A stretch of 64,000 bases of DNA. Origin: Calliopsis andreniformis. Lineage: Eukaryota > Arthropoda > Insecta > Hymenoptera > Andrenidae. The notes beneath the pieces were generated by a model that was given only the letters and a program-made list of their open reading frames with translations, had not been told where the DNA came from and ran no database searches. A program made the translations under genes and the position numbers. Shown piece by piece: positions 39,201 through 49,740 of this stretch (its first letter is position 1; every line of letters begins with the position of its first letter). The DNA lies in assembly GCF_051401765.1 (NCBI RefSeq), contig NW_027480597.1, forward strand, positions 310,001 through 374,000, in the 5' to 3' direction.

Positions 39201-39665
39201 GGCTATGGCTATGGCTGCTATGGCTGTGGTTATGGCTGCTATGGCTATTGCTATGGCTGCTATGGCTATGGCTATGGCTGCTATAGCTATGGCTATGGCT
39301 ATGGCTGTTATGGCTATGGCTATGGCTATGACTGCTATGGCTATGTCTATGGCTGCTATGGGTGTGGCTATGCCTATGGCAGCTATGGCTATGACTATGG
39401 CTGCTATGGCTGTGGCTATGTCTGCTATGGCTATGGCTATGGCTGCTATGGTTATGGCTATGGCTGCTATGGCTGTGGCTATGGCTATGGCTGCTTTGTC
39501 TATGGCTATGGCCATGACTGCTATGGCTATGGCTATGGCTGCTATGGGTTTGGCTATGGCTGTGGCTGCTATGGCTATGGCTATGTCTGCTATGGCTATG
39601 GCTATGGCTATGGCTGCTATGGCTATGTCTATGGCTATAACTGCTATGGCTATGGCCATGACTGC
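38950..39665 (+). repeat. 468-bp direct duplication around GCTTTGTCT
   Basis: TTGTCT at 39028 and 39496, with GGTTTGGCTATGGCTGTGG following both, gives an offset of 468 bp. GCTATGGCTGTGG after GGTTTG is otherwise uncommon, so the copies descend from one another. Confidence 0.8.
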
Positions 39666-39690
39666 TATGGCTATGGCTATGGCTGCTATG

Positions 39691-39828
39691 GGTTTGGCTA
39701 TGGCTGTGGCTGCTATGGCTATCGCTACGGCTGCTATGGCTATGGCTATGGCTGCTATGGGTTTGGCTATGGCTGTGGCTGCTATGGCTATCGCTACGGC
39801 TGCTATGGCTATGGCTATGGCTGCTATG
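39691..39828 (+). repeat. 69-bp tandem duplication
   Basis: GGTTTGGCTATGGCTGTGG followed by ATCGCTACGG begins at 39691 and again at 39760. It directly adjoins the 468-bp duplication that carries the same GGTTTG signature, so the small duplication is nested on the larger one. Confidence 0.85.
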
Positions 39829-40189
39829 GCTATGGCTATGGCTTCTATGGCCATGGGTATGTCTATGGCTGCCAAGGCTATGGCTATGTCTACGGCTGCT
39901 GTGGCTCTGGCTCTGGCTGCTATGGCTATGGCTAAGGCTGCTATGGCTATGGCTATGGCGGCTATGGCTGCTATGGCTATGGCTATGGCTACTATGGCTA
40001 TGGATACGGCTGCTATGGCTATGGCTATGGCTATGTCTGCTATGGCTATGACTATGGCTGCTATGGCTGTGGCTATGTCTGCTATGGCTATGGCTATGGC
40101 TCCTATGGCTATGGCTATGGCTGCTATGGCTATGGCTATGGCCATGGCTGCTATGGCTATGGCTATGGCTATGACTGCTATGGCTATGG

Positions 40190-41240
40190 CTATGGCCGCT
40201 ATGGATATGGCTGTGGCTATGGCTGCTATGGCTACGGCTTTGGCTACTATGGCCATTGGTATGGCTGCTAAGGCTATGGCTATGGCTGCTATGGCTATGG
40301 CTATGGCTACGGCTGCTAAGAATATGGCTATGTCTACGGCTGCAGTGGCTCTGGCTCCGGCTGCTATGGGTATGCCTATGGCTGCTATGGCTATCGCTAC
40401 GGCTGCTATGGCTATGGCTATGGCTGCTATGGCTATGGCTATGGCTGCTATGGCCATGGTTATGTCTATGGCTGCCAAGGCTATGGCTATGTCTACGGCT
40501 GCTGTGGCTCTGGCTCTGGCTGCTATGGCTATGGCTATGGCTGCTATGGCTATGGCTATGGCTGCTATGGCTGTGGTTATGGCTGCTATGGCTATGGCTA
40601 TGGCTGCTACGGCTATGGCTATGGCTATGGCTATGGCTGCTATGGCTATGGCTGCTATGGCTATGGCTATGGCTATGACTGCTATGGCTATGGCTATGGC
40701 TGCTATGGCTATCGCTATGGCTGCTATGGCTATGGCTATGGCTGCTATGGCTATGGTTATGGCTATGAATGCTAAGGCTATGGCTATGTCTACGGCTGCT
40801 GTGGCTCTGGCTCCGGCTGCTATGGCTATGGCTATGGCTATGACTGCTATGGCTATGGCTATGGCCGCTATGGATATGGCTATGGCTATGGCTGCTATTG
40901 CTACGGCTTTGGCTACTATGGCCATTGGTATGGCTGCTATGGCTATGGCTATGGCTGCTATGGCTATGGCTATGGCTACGGCTGCTAAGGCTATGGCTAT
41001 GTCTACGGCCGCAGTGGCTCTGGCTCCGGCTGCTATGGGTATGCCTATGGCTGCTATGGCTATCGCTACGGCTGCTATGGCTATGGCTATGGCTGCTATG
41101 GCTATGGCTATGGCTGCTATGGCCATGGTTATGTCTATGGCTGCCAAGGCTATGGCTATGTCTACGGCTGCTGTGGCTCTGGCTCTGGCTGCTATGGCTA
41201 TGGCTATGGCTGCTATGGCTATGGCTATGGCTGCTATGGC
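40190..41240 (+). repeat. 669-bp duplication (unit K, copies 1 and 2)
   Basis: ATTGGTATGG (GGT at 40258 and 40927) and GCCATGGTTATG (GTT at 40459 and 41128) repeat at offset 669. Copy 1 has GCTAAGAATATGG near 40317. A related block lies 4629 bp beyond copy 2, with GGT at 45556 and GTT at 45757. Confidence 0.82.
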
Positions 41241-41739
41241 TGTGGTTATGGCTGCTATGGCTATTGCTATGGCTGCTATGGCTATGGCTATGGCTGCTAT
41301 GGCTATGGCTATGGCTATGGCTGCTATGGCTGTGGCTATGGCTATGACGGCTATGGCTATGGCTATGGCTGCTATGGGTATGGCTATGGCTATGGCTGCT
41401 ATGGTTATGGCTATGGCTGCTATGGCTATGGCTATGGCTATGGCTGCTATGGCTATGGCTATAGCTATGACTGCTATGGCTATGGCTATGGCTGCTATGG
41501 GTATGGCTATGCCTATGGCTGCTATGGCTATGGCCATGACTGCTATGGCTGTGGCTATGACTGCTCTGGCTATGGCTATGGCTGCTGTGGCTATGGCTAT
41601 GGCTGCTATGGCTATGGCTATGGCTGCTACGGCTATGGCTATGGCTATGGCTATGGCTGCTATGGCTATGGCTGTTATGGCTATGGCTATGGCTATGACT
41701 GCTATGGCTATGGCTATGGCTGCTATGGCTATCGCTATG

Positions 41740-42500
41740 GCTGCTATGGCTATGCCTATGGCTGCTATGGTTATCGCTATGGCTGCTATGGCTGCTATGG
41801 CTATGGCTATGGCTGCTACGGCTATGGCTATGGCTGCTATGGTTATGGCTATGGCTATGGCTATGGCTGCTATGGCTATGTCTATGTCAATGGCTATGGC
41901 TGCTATGGCTATGGCTTTGGCTACTATGGCCATGGCTATGGCAGCTATGGCTATAGCTATGGCTGCTATGGCTATGGTTATGTCTATGGCTGCTAAGGAT
42001 ATGGCTATGTCTACGGCTGCTGCGGCTCTGGCTCTCGCTGCTATGGATATGCCTATGGCTGCTATGGCTATGGCTATGGCTGCTATGGCTGTGGTTATGG
42101 CTGCAATGGCTATGGCAATGGCTGCTATGGCTATGGCTATGGCTGCGGCTGCTATGGCTACGGCTGCTATGGCTATGGCTATGGCTGCTATGGCTATGGC
42201 TATGGCTATGTCTGCTATGACTATGGCTACGGCCAAGGCTGCTATGGCTATGGCTATGGCTATGTCTGCTATGGCTATTGCTATGGCTAAGGCTGCTGTG
42301 GCTATGGCTATGGCCGCTTTGGCAATGGCTACAGCTGCTATGGCTATGGCTATGGCATTGGCTGCTATGGCTATGGCTATGATTATGGCTGCTATGGCTG
42401 TGGCTATGTGTGTGTCTGCTATGGATATAGCTATGGTTGCTATGGCTCTGCCTACGGCTGCTATGGCTATCGCTATGGATGCTATGGCTATGGTTATGGC
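41740..42500 (+). repeat. Unit L, copy 1 (GCTAAGGATATGG module)
   Basis: GCTGCTAAGGATATGG (GAT at 41998), GCTGCGGCTCTGGCTCTCG, GATATGCCT, ACGGCCAAGG, GCTTTGGCAATGG, ACAGCT, GCATTG, ATTATG and TGTGTGTCT (42408) occur in this order. The module recurs with GAT at 46689, 50024, 54436 and 56031; the 54436 copy lacks the TGTGTGTCT end. Confidence 0.84.
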
Positions 42501-42630
42501 TGCATTGGCTATGGCTATGGCTGCTATGGCTACGGCTATGGCTGCTATGGATATGGCTATGGCTGCTATGGCTATGGCTATGGCTATGGCTGCTATGGCT
42601 ATGTCTTTGGCTATGGCTGCTATGGCTATG

Positions 42631-43870
42631 GTTTTGGATACTATGGCCATGGCTGTGGCGGCTATGGCTATGGCTATGATTATGGCTGCTATGGCTGTGG
42701 CTATGTGTGTGTCTGCTATTGATATAGCTATGGCTGCTATGGCTATGCCTACGGCTACTACGGCTATCGCTATGGCTGCTATGGCTATGGCTATGGCTGC
42801 TATGGCTATGGCTATGGCTGCTATGGCTACGGCTATGGCTGCTATGGCTATGGCTATGGCTGCAATGGCTAAGGTTATGACTATGGCAGCTATGGCTATG
42901 GCTACGGCTGCTATGGCTATGGATGCTATGGCTATGTCTACGGCTGCTGTGGCTCTGGCTCTGGCTGCTATGGATATGTCAATGGCTGCTATCGCTATGG
43001 CTGCTATAGCTATGGTTATGGCTATGGCTGTTAAGGCTATGGCTATGTCTACGGCTGCTGTGGCTCCGGCTCTGGCTGCTATAGCTATGGCTATGGCTGC
43101 TATGGCTATGGCTATGGCTGCTATGGCTATGGCTATGTCTATAACTGCTATGGCTATGGCTATGGCTGCTATGGCTATGGCTATGGCTATGGCTGCTATG
43201 GCTATGTCTTTGGCTATGGCTGCTATGGCTATGGTTTTGGATACTATGGCCATGGCTGTGGCGGCTATGGCTATGGCTATGATTATGGCTGCTATGGCTG
43301 TGGCTATGTGTGTGTCTGCTATTGATATAGCTATGGCTGCTATGGCTATGGTTTTGGATACTATGGCCATGGCTGTGGCGGCTATGGCTATGGCTATGAT
43401 TATGGCTGCTATGGCTGTGGCTATGTGTGTGTCTGCTATTGATATAGCTATGGCTGCTATGGCTATGCCTACGGCTGCTACGGCTATCGCTATGGCTGCT
43501 ATGGCTATGGCTATGGCTGCTATGGCTATGGCTATGGCTGCTATGGCTACGGCTATGGCTGCTATGGCTATGGCTATGGCTGCAATGGCTAAGGTTATGA
43601 CTATGGCAGCTATGGCTATGGCTACGGCTGCTATGGCTATGGATGCTATGGCTATGTCTACGGCTGCTGTGGCTCTGGCTCTGGCTGCTATGGATATGTC
43701 AATGGCTGCTATCGCTATGGCTGCTATAGCTATGGTTATGGCTATGGCTGCTAAGGCTATGGCTATGTCTACGGCTGCTGTGGCTCCGGCTCTGGCTGCT
43801 ATAGCTATGGCTATGGCTGCTATGGCTATGGCTATGGCTGCTATGGCTATGGCTATGTCTACTATGGCTG
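42631..43870 (+). repeat. Nested 720-bp and 117-bp duplications
   Basis: TGTGTGTCT tags lie at 42705, 43308 and 43425. The 42705 and 43425 tags head segments with GCTAAGGTT at 42871 and 43591 (offset 720). GTTTTGGATACTATGG at 42631, 43234 and 43351 shows that the 43234-43350 piece was copied once more at offset 117. All three share the uncommon GCTATTGATATAGCT. Private changes include ACTACGG near 42758 and GTTAAGG near 43030. Confidence 0.87.
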
Positions 43871-44239
43871 CTATGGCTATGGCTATGGCTGCTATGGCTA
43901 CGGCTGTGGCTGCTATGGCTATGGCTATGGCTATAGCTGCTATGGCTATGGCTATGACTATGGCTATTGCTGCTAAGGCTATGGCGATGGCTATGGCTGC
44001 TATGGCTATGGCTATGGCTGCTATGGCTGTGGTTATGTCTGCTATGGCTATGGCTATGGCTGCTATGGTTATGGCTATGGCTGCTATGGCTGTGGCTATG
44101 GCTATGGTTGCTTTGTCTATGGCTATGGCCATGACTGCTATGGCTATGGCTATGGCTGCTATGGGTATGGCTATGGCTATGGCTGCTATGGCTATGGCTA
44201 TGGCTGCAATGGCTATGGCTATGGCTGCTATGGCTATGG

Positions 44240-44990
44240 CTATGGCGGCTATGGCTGCTATGGCTATGGCTATGGCTACTATGGCTATGGATACGGCTGC
44301 TATGGCTATGGCTATGGCTATGTCTGCTATGGCTATGGCTATGGCTGCTATGGTTATGGCTATGGCGACTATGGCTGCTATGGCTATGGCTATGGCTGCT
44401 ATGGCTATGGATACGGCTGCTATGGCTATGGCTATGGCTATGTCTGCTATGGCTATGGCTATGGCTGCTATGGCTATGGCTATGGCTATGGCTATGGCTG
44501 CTATGGTTATGTCTTTGGCTATGGCTGCTATGGCTATGGTTTTGGATACAATGGCCATGGCTGTGGCGGCTATGGCTATTTCTATGGCTGCTAAGGCTAT
44601 GGTTATGTCTATGGCCCCTAAGGCTATGGCTATGTCTACGGCTGCTGTGGCTCTGGCTCTGGCTGCTATGGCTATGGCTATGGCTGCTATGGCTATGGCT
44701 ATGGCTGCTGTGGCTGTGGTTATGTCTGCTATGGCTATGGCTATGGCTGCTATGGTTATGGCTATGGCTGCTATGGCTGTGGCTATGGCTATGGCTGCTT
44801 TGTCTATGGCTATGGCCATGACTGCTATGGCTATGGCTATGGCTGCTATGGGTTTGGCTATGGCTATGGCTGCTATGGCTATGGCTACGTCTGCTATGGC
44901 TATGGCTATGGCTATGGCTGCTATGGCTATGTCTATGGCTATAACTGCTATGGCTATGGCTATGGCTGCTATGGCTATGGCTATGGCTGC
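44240..44990 (+). repeat. Unit J, copy near 44.5 kb
   Basis: GATACG doublet near 44289/44409, GTTATGTCTTTGG near 44507, GTTTTGGATACAATGG at 44539 and CCTAAGG follow the unit J order. GTTATGTCTTTGG is shared with the 59.7 kb copy, suggesting these two are sisters. GCTGCTAAGGCTATGGTT near 44590 is private. Confidence 0.82.
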
Positions 44991-45171
44991 TATGGATATG
45001 GCTATGGCTGCTATGGCTATGGCTATGGCTATGGCTGCTATGGCTATGTCTTTGGCTATGGCTGCTATGGCTATGGTTTTGGATACTATGGCCATGATTG
45101 TGGCGGCTATGGCTATGGCTATGGCTGCTATGGCTATGGTTATGTCTATGGCTCCTAAGGCTATGGCTATG

Positions 45172-45460
45172 TCTACGGCTGCTGTGGCTCTGCCTCTGGC
45201 TGCTATGGCTATGGCTATGGCTGCTATGGCTGTGGTTATGTCTGCTATGGCTATGGCTGCTCTGGTTATGGCTATGGCTGCTATGGCTGTGGCTATGGCT
45301 GCGGCTGCTATGGCTATGGCTGCTGTGGCTATGGCTATGTCTACGGCTGCTGTGGCTCTGCCTCTGGCTGCTATGGCTATGGCTATGGCTGCTATGGCTG
45401 TGGTTATGTCTGCTATGGCTATGGCTGCTATGGTTATGGCTATGGCTGCTATGGCTATGG
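45172..45460 (+). repeat. 168-bp tandem duplication
   Basis: TCTACGGCTGCTGTGG followed by CTGCCTCTGG starts at 45172 and again at 45340, an offset of 168 bp (8 x 21). The ATGTCTGCT that follows is also repeated. The first copy has GCTCTGGTTATG where the second has GCTATGGTTATG. Confidence 0.83.
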
Positions 45461-45489
45461 CTATGGCTATGACTGCTATGGCTATGGCT

Positions 45490-46226
45490 ATGGCCGCTAT
45501 GGATATGGCTATGGCTATGGCTGCTATGGCTACGGCTTTGGCTACTATGGCCATTGGTATGGCTGCTATGGCTATGGCTATGGCTGCTATGGCTATGGCT
45601 ATGGCTATGGCTGCTAAGGCTATGGCTATGTCTACGGCTGCAGTGGCTCTGGCTACGGCTGCTATGGGTATGCCTATGGCTGCTATGGCTATCGCTACGG
45701 CTGCTATGGCTATGGCTATGGCTGCTATGGCTATGGCTATGGCTGCTATGGCCATGGTTATGTCTATGGCTGCCAAGGCTATGGCTATGTCTACGGCTGC
45801 TGTGGCTCTGGCTCTGGCTGCTATGGCTATGGCTATGTCTGCTATGGCTATGGCTATGGCTGCTATGGCTGTGGTTATGGCTGCTATGGCTATTGCTATG
45901 GCTGCTATGGCTATGGCTATGGCTGCTATGGCTATGGCTATGGCTATGGCTGCTATGGCTGTGGCTATGGCTATGACGGCTATGGCTATGGCTATGGCTG
46001 CTATGGGTATGGCTATGGCTATGGCTGCTATGGCTATGGCTATGGCTGCTATGGCTATGGCTATGGCTATGGCTGCTATGGCTATGGCTGCTATGGGTAT
46101 GGCTATGCCTATGGCTGCTATGGCTATGGCCATGACTGCTATGGCTGTGGCTATGACTGCTCTGGCTATGGCTATGTCTGCTATGGCTATGGCTATGGCT
46201 GCTATGGCTATGGCTATGGCTGCTAC
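45490..46226 (+). repeat. Unit K, copy 3, ending at the first frameshift
   Basis: Matches 40.86-41.6 kb at offset 4629. It carries ATTGGT (45556), GCAGTGGCT, GCCATGGTT (45757) and GCTGTGGCTATGACTGCTC near 46150. It ends where one G is lost from GCTACGGCT near 46226. Confidence 0.78.
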
Positions 46227-46232
46227 GCTATG
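46221..46232 (+). other. Single-base loss that shifts the Ala-Met phase (site 1)
   Basis: TGCTACGCTATGG here corresponds to TGCTACGGCTATGG in the related segment near 41630. Loss of one G changes the phase of the array for the first time in 46 kb. No other copy in the window shows this change, so it is a separate event from the three later ones. Confidence 0.85.
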
Positions 46233-46683
46233 GCTATGGCTATGGCTATGGCTGCTATGGCTATTGCTGTTATGGCTATGGCTATGGCTATCACTGCTAT
46301 GGCTATGGCTATGGCTGCTATGGATATCGCCATGGCTGCTATGGCTATGGCTATGGCTGCTATGGCTATGGTTATGGCTATGAATGCTAAGGCTATGGCT
46401 ATGTCTACGGCTGCTGTGGCTCTGGCTCCGGCTGCTATGGGTATGCCTATGGCTGCTATGGCTATCGCTATGGCTGCTATGGCTGCTATGGCTATGGCTA
46501 TGGCTGCTACGGCTATGGCTATGGCTGCTATGGCTATGGCTATGGCTATGGCTATGGCTGCTATGGCTATGTCTATGTCTATGGCTATGGCTGCTATGGC
46601 TATGGCTTTGGCTACTATGGCCATGGCTATGGCAGCTATGGCTATAGCTATGGCTGCTATGGCTATGGTTATGTCTATGGCTG

Positions 46684-47480
46684 CTAAGGATATGGCTACC
46701 TCTACGGCTGCTGCGGCTCTGGCTCTCGCTGCTATGGATATGCTTATGGCTGCTATGGCTATGGCTATGGCTGCTATGGCTGTGGTTATGGCTGCAATGG
46801 CTATGGCAATGGCTGCTATGGCTATGGCTATGGCTGCGGCTGCTATGGCTACGGCTGCTATGGCTATGGCTATGGCTGCTATGGCTATGGCTATGGCTAT
46901 GTCTGCTATGACTATGGCTACGGCCACGGCTGCTATGGCTATGGCTATGGCTATGTCTGCAATGGGTATGGCTATGGCTAAGGCTGCTGTGGCTATGGCT
47001 ATGGCCGCTTTGGCAATGGCTACAGCTGCTATGGCTATGGCTATGGCATTGGCTGCTATGGCTATGGCTATGATTATGGCTGCTATGGCTGTGGCTATGT
47101 GTGTGTCTGCTATGGATATAGCTATGGTTGCTATGGCTCTGCCTACGGCTGCTATGGCTATCGCTACGGATGCTATGGCTATGGTTATGGCTGCATTGGC
47201 TATGGCTATGGCTGCTATGGCTACGGCTATGGCTGCTATGGCTATGGCTATGGCTGCATCGGCTATGGCTATGGCTGCTATGGATATGGCTATGGCTATG
47301 GCTATGACTGCTATGGCTCTGGCTATGGCTGCTATGTGTATGGCTATGGCTGCTATGGCCATGGCTATGGCTATGGCTATGGATGCTATGGCTATGTCTA
47401 TGGCTATGGCTGCTATGGCTATGGCTTTGGCTACTATGGCCATGCCTATTGCAGCTATGGCTATGGCTATGGCTGCTATG
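46684..47480 (+). repeat. Unit L, copy 2, with half of an 813-bp duplication
   Basis: GAT at 46689, TGTGTGTCT at 47099 and GCATCGGCT near 47257 follow the unit L order. The segment from GCTTTGGCA onward is repeated 813 bp later (tag 47912, GCATCGG near 48070). Private ACCTCT near 46699 and GATATGCTT near 46737 mark it. Confidence 0.82.
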
Positions 47481-47819
47481 GCTGTGGTTATGTCTGCTAT
47501 GGCTATCGCTATGGCTGCTATGGTTATGGCTATGGCTGCTATGGCTGTGGCTATGGCTATGGCTGCTTTGTCTCTGGCTATGGCCATGATTGCTATGGCT
47601 ATGGCTATGGCTGCTATGGGTATGGCTATGGCTATGGCTGCTATGGCTATGGCTATGTCTGCTATGGCTATGGCTATGGCTATAGCTGCTATGGCTATGT
47701 CTATGGCTATGACTGCTATGGCTATGGCTATGGCTGCTATGGCTATGGCTATGGCTGCTATGGCTGTGGTTATGGCTGCTATGGCTATTGCTATGGCTGC
47801 TATGGCTATGGCTATGGCC

Positions 47820-48300
47820 GCTTTGGCAATGGCTACAGCTGCTATGGCTATGGCTATGGCATTGGCTGCTATGGCTATGGCTATGATTATGGCTGCTGTG
47901 GCTGTGGCTATGTGTGTGTCTGCTATGGATATAGCTATGGTTGCTATGGCTCTGCCTACGGCTGCTATGGCTATCGCTATGGATGCTATGGCTATGGTTT
48001 TGGCTGCATTGGCTATGGCTATGGCTGCTATGGCTACGGCTATAGCTGCTATGGCTATGGCTATGGCTGCATCGGCTATGGCTATGGCTGCTATGGCTAT
48101 GGCTATGGCTATGGCTATGGCTATGATTGCTATGGCTATGGCTATGGCTGCTATGGGTATGGCTATGGCTGCTATGGCCATGGCTATGGCTATGGCTATG
48201 GATGCTATGGCTATGTCTATGGCTATGGCTGCTATGGCTATGGCTTTGGCTACTATTGCCATGCCTATGGCAGCTATGGCTATGGCTATGGCTGCTATGG
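47820..48300 (+). repeat. Second half of the 813-bp duplication
   Basis: GCCGCTTTGGCA, ACAGCT, GCATTG, ATTATG, TGTGTGTCT (47912), GCATTGG, GCATCGG (48070) and ATGGATGCT repeat the 47.0-47.5 kb series at offset 813. GCTGCTGTGGCTGTGG before the tag is private. Confidence 0.82.
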
Positions 48301-48369
48301 CTATGGCTATGGCTATGCCTGCTAAGGCTATGGCTATGTCTACGGCTGCAGTGGCTCTGGCTCCGGCTG

Positions 48370-49260
48370 CTATGGGTATGGCTATGGCTATGTCTGCTAT
48401 GGCTATGTCTATGGCTGCTATGGGTATGGCTATGCCTATGGCAGCTATGGCTATGACTATGGCTGCTATGGCTGTGGCTATGTCTGCTATGGCTATGGCT
48501 ATGGCTACGGCCATGGCTGCTATGGCTATGGCTATGGCTATGACTGCTATGGCTATGGCTATGGCCGCTATGGATATGGCTATGGCTATGGCTGCTATGG
48601 CTACGGCTTTGGCTACTATGGCCATTGGTATGGCTGCTATGGCTATGGCTATAGCTGCTATGGCTATGGCTATGGCTATGCCTGCTAAGGCTATGGCTAT
48701 GTCTACGGCTGCAGTGGCTCTGGCTCCGGCTGCTATGGGTATGCCTATGGCTGCTATGGCAATCGCTACGGCTGCTATGGCTATGGCTATGGCTGCTATG
48801 GCTATGGCTATGGCTACTATGGCCATGGTTATGTCTATGGCTGCCAAGGCTATGGCTATGTCTACGGCTGCTGTGGCTCTGGCTCTGGCTGCTATGGCTA
48901 TGGCTATGGCTGCTATGGCTATGGCTATGGCTGCTTTGGCTGTGGTTATGGCTGCTATGGCTATTGCTATGGCTGCTATGGCTATGGCTATGGCTGCTAT
49001 GGCTATGGCTATAGCTATGGTTGCTGTGGCTGTGGCTATGGCTATGACGGCTATGGCTATGGCTATGGCTGCTATGGGTATGGCTATGGCTATGTCTGCT
49101 ATGGCTATGGCTATGGCTGCTATGGCTATGGCTATGGCTATGGCTGCTATGGCTATGGCTATAGCTATGACTGCTATGGCTATGGCTATGGCTGCTATGG
49201 GTATGGCTATGCCTATGGCTGCTGTGGCTATGGCCATGACTGCTATGGCTGTGGCTATGA
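48370..49260 (+). repeat. Copy of 52.1-52.99 kb (offset 3731), overlapping a copy of 53.3-54.4 kb
   Basis: GCTACGGCCATGG (ACG at 48507) matches 52238, and ATGACTGCTATGGCTGTGG near 49236 matches 52967. From about 48.70 kb the segment also matches 53.32 kb onward at offset 4619, including TTGGCTGTGGTT at 48936 and 53555. It is therefore related to two later blocks. Confidence 0.82.
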
Positions 49261-49569
49261 CTGCTATGGCTATTGCTATGGCTGCTATGGCTATGGCTAT
49301 GGCTGCTATGGCTATGGCTATGGCTGCTATGGCTATGGCTATGGCTATGGCTATGACTGCTATGGCTATGTCTATGGCTGCTATGAGTATGGCTATGCCT
49401 ATGGCAGCTATGGCTATGGCTATGGCTGCTATGGCTGTGGCTATGTCTGCTATGGCTATGGCTATGGCTGCTATGGCTATGGCTATGGCTGCTATGGCTA
49501 TGGCTATGGCTATGGCTATGGCTGCTATGGCTATGGCTATGGCTATGACTGCTATGGCTATGGCTATGG

Positions 49570-49740
49570 CCGCTATGGTATGGCTATGGCTATGGCTGCT
49601 ATGGCTACGGCTTTGGCTACTATGGCCATTGGTATGGCTGCTATGGCTATGGCTATGGCTGCTATGGCTATGGCTACGGCTATGGTTTTGGCGGCTATGG
49701 CTATGTCTATGGCTATGGCTGCAATGGCTATGGCTTAGGC
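49570..49740 (+). other. Frameshift plus TAG cassette, copy 1
   Basis: GCCGCTATGGTATGG (loss of A from GGATATGG, at 49578-49579) is followed 157 or 158 bp later by GCTTAGGCT, with TAG at 49736-49738. The standard version elsewhere reads GCCGCTATGGATATGG and GCTTTGGCT. The pair closes the forward Ala-Met frame, and TTA closes the reverse Ala-Ile frame at the same site. Confidence 0.88.

Larger units (their letters stand above)
4..46383 (+). other. 46.4-kb stop-free Ala-Met frame, probably not a gene
   Basis: One forward frame has no stop for about 15,450 codons. It reads as alternating Ala and Met with a double Ala about every seven residues, varied by Thr, Ser, Val, Leu, Ile, Lys, Pro, Gly and Asp. 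It has no signal peptide, no domain and no globular composition, and the first codons are already repeat, so the start is arbitrary. It leaves the Ala-Met phase at a lost base near 46227 and stops at 46381-46383 in a Leu-Trp phase. Openness is expected without selection, because no single substitution turns GCT or ATG into a stop. Most variants are non-synonymous and few Ala codons differ only at the third base. An exotic repetitive structural protein cannot be excluded without transcript data, but I consider it unlikely. Confidence 0.85.

Noticed and set aside
46223..49237. Reverse-strand Ala-Ile proteins of about 1000-2700 residues
   Set aside because: Openness follows from stop-resistant codons, and the frames close at the same duplicated TTAG sites as the forward frame. 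They show no protein-like features.
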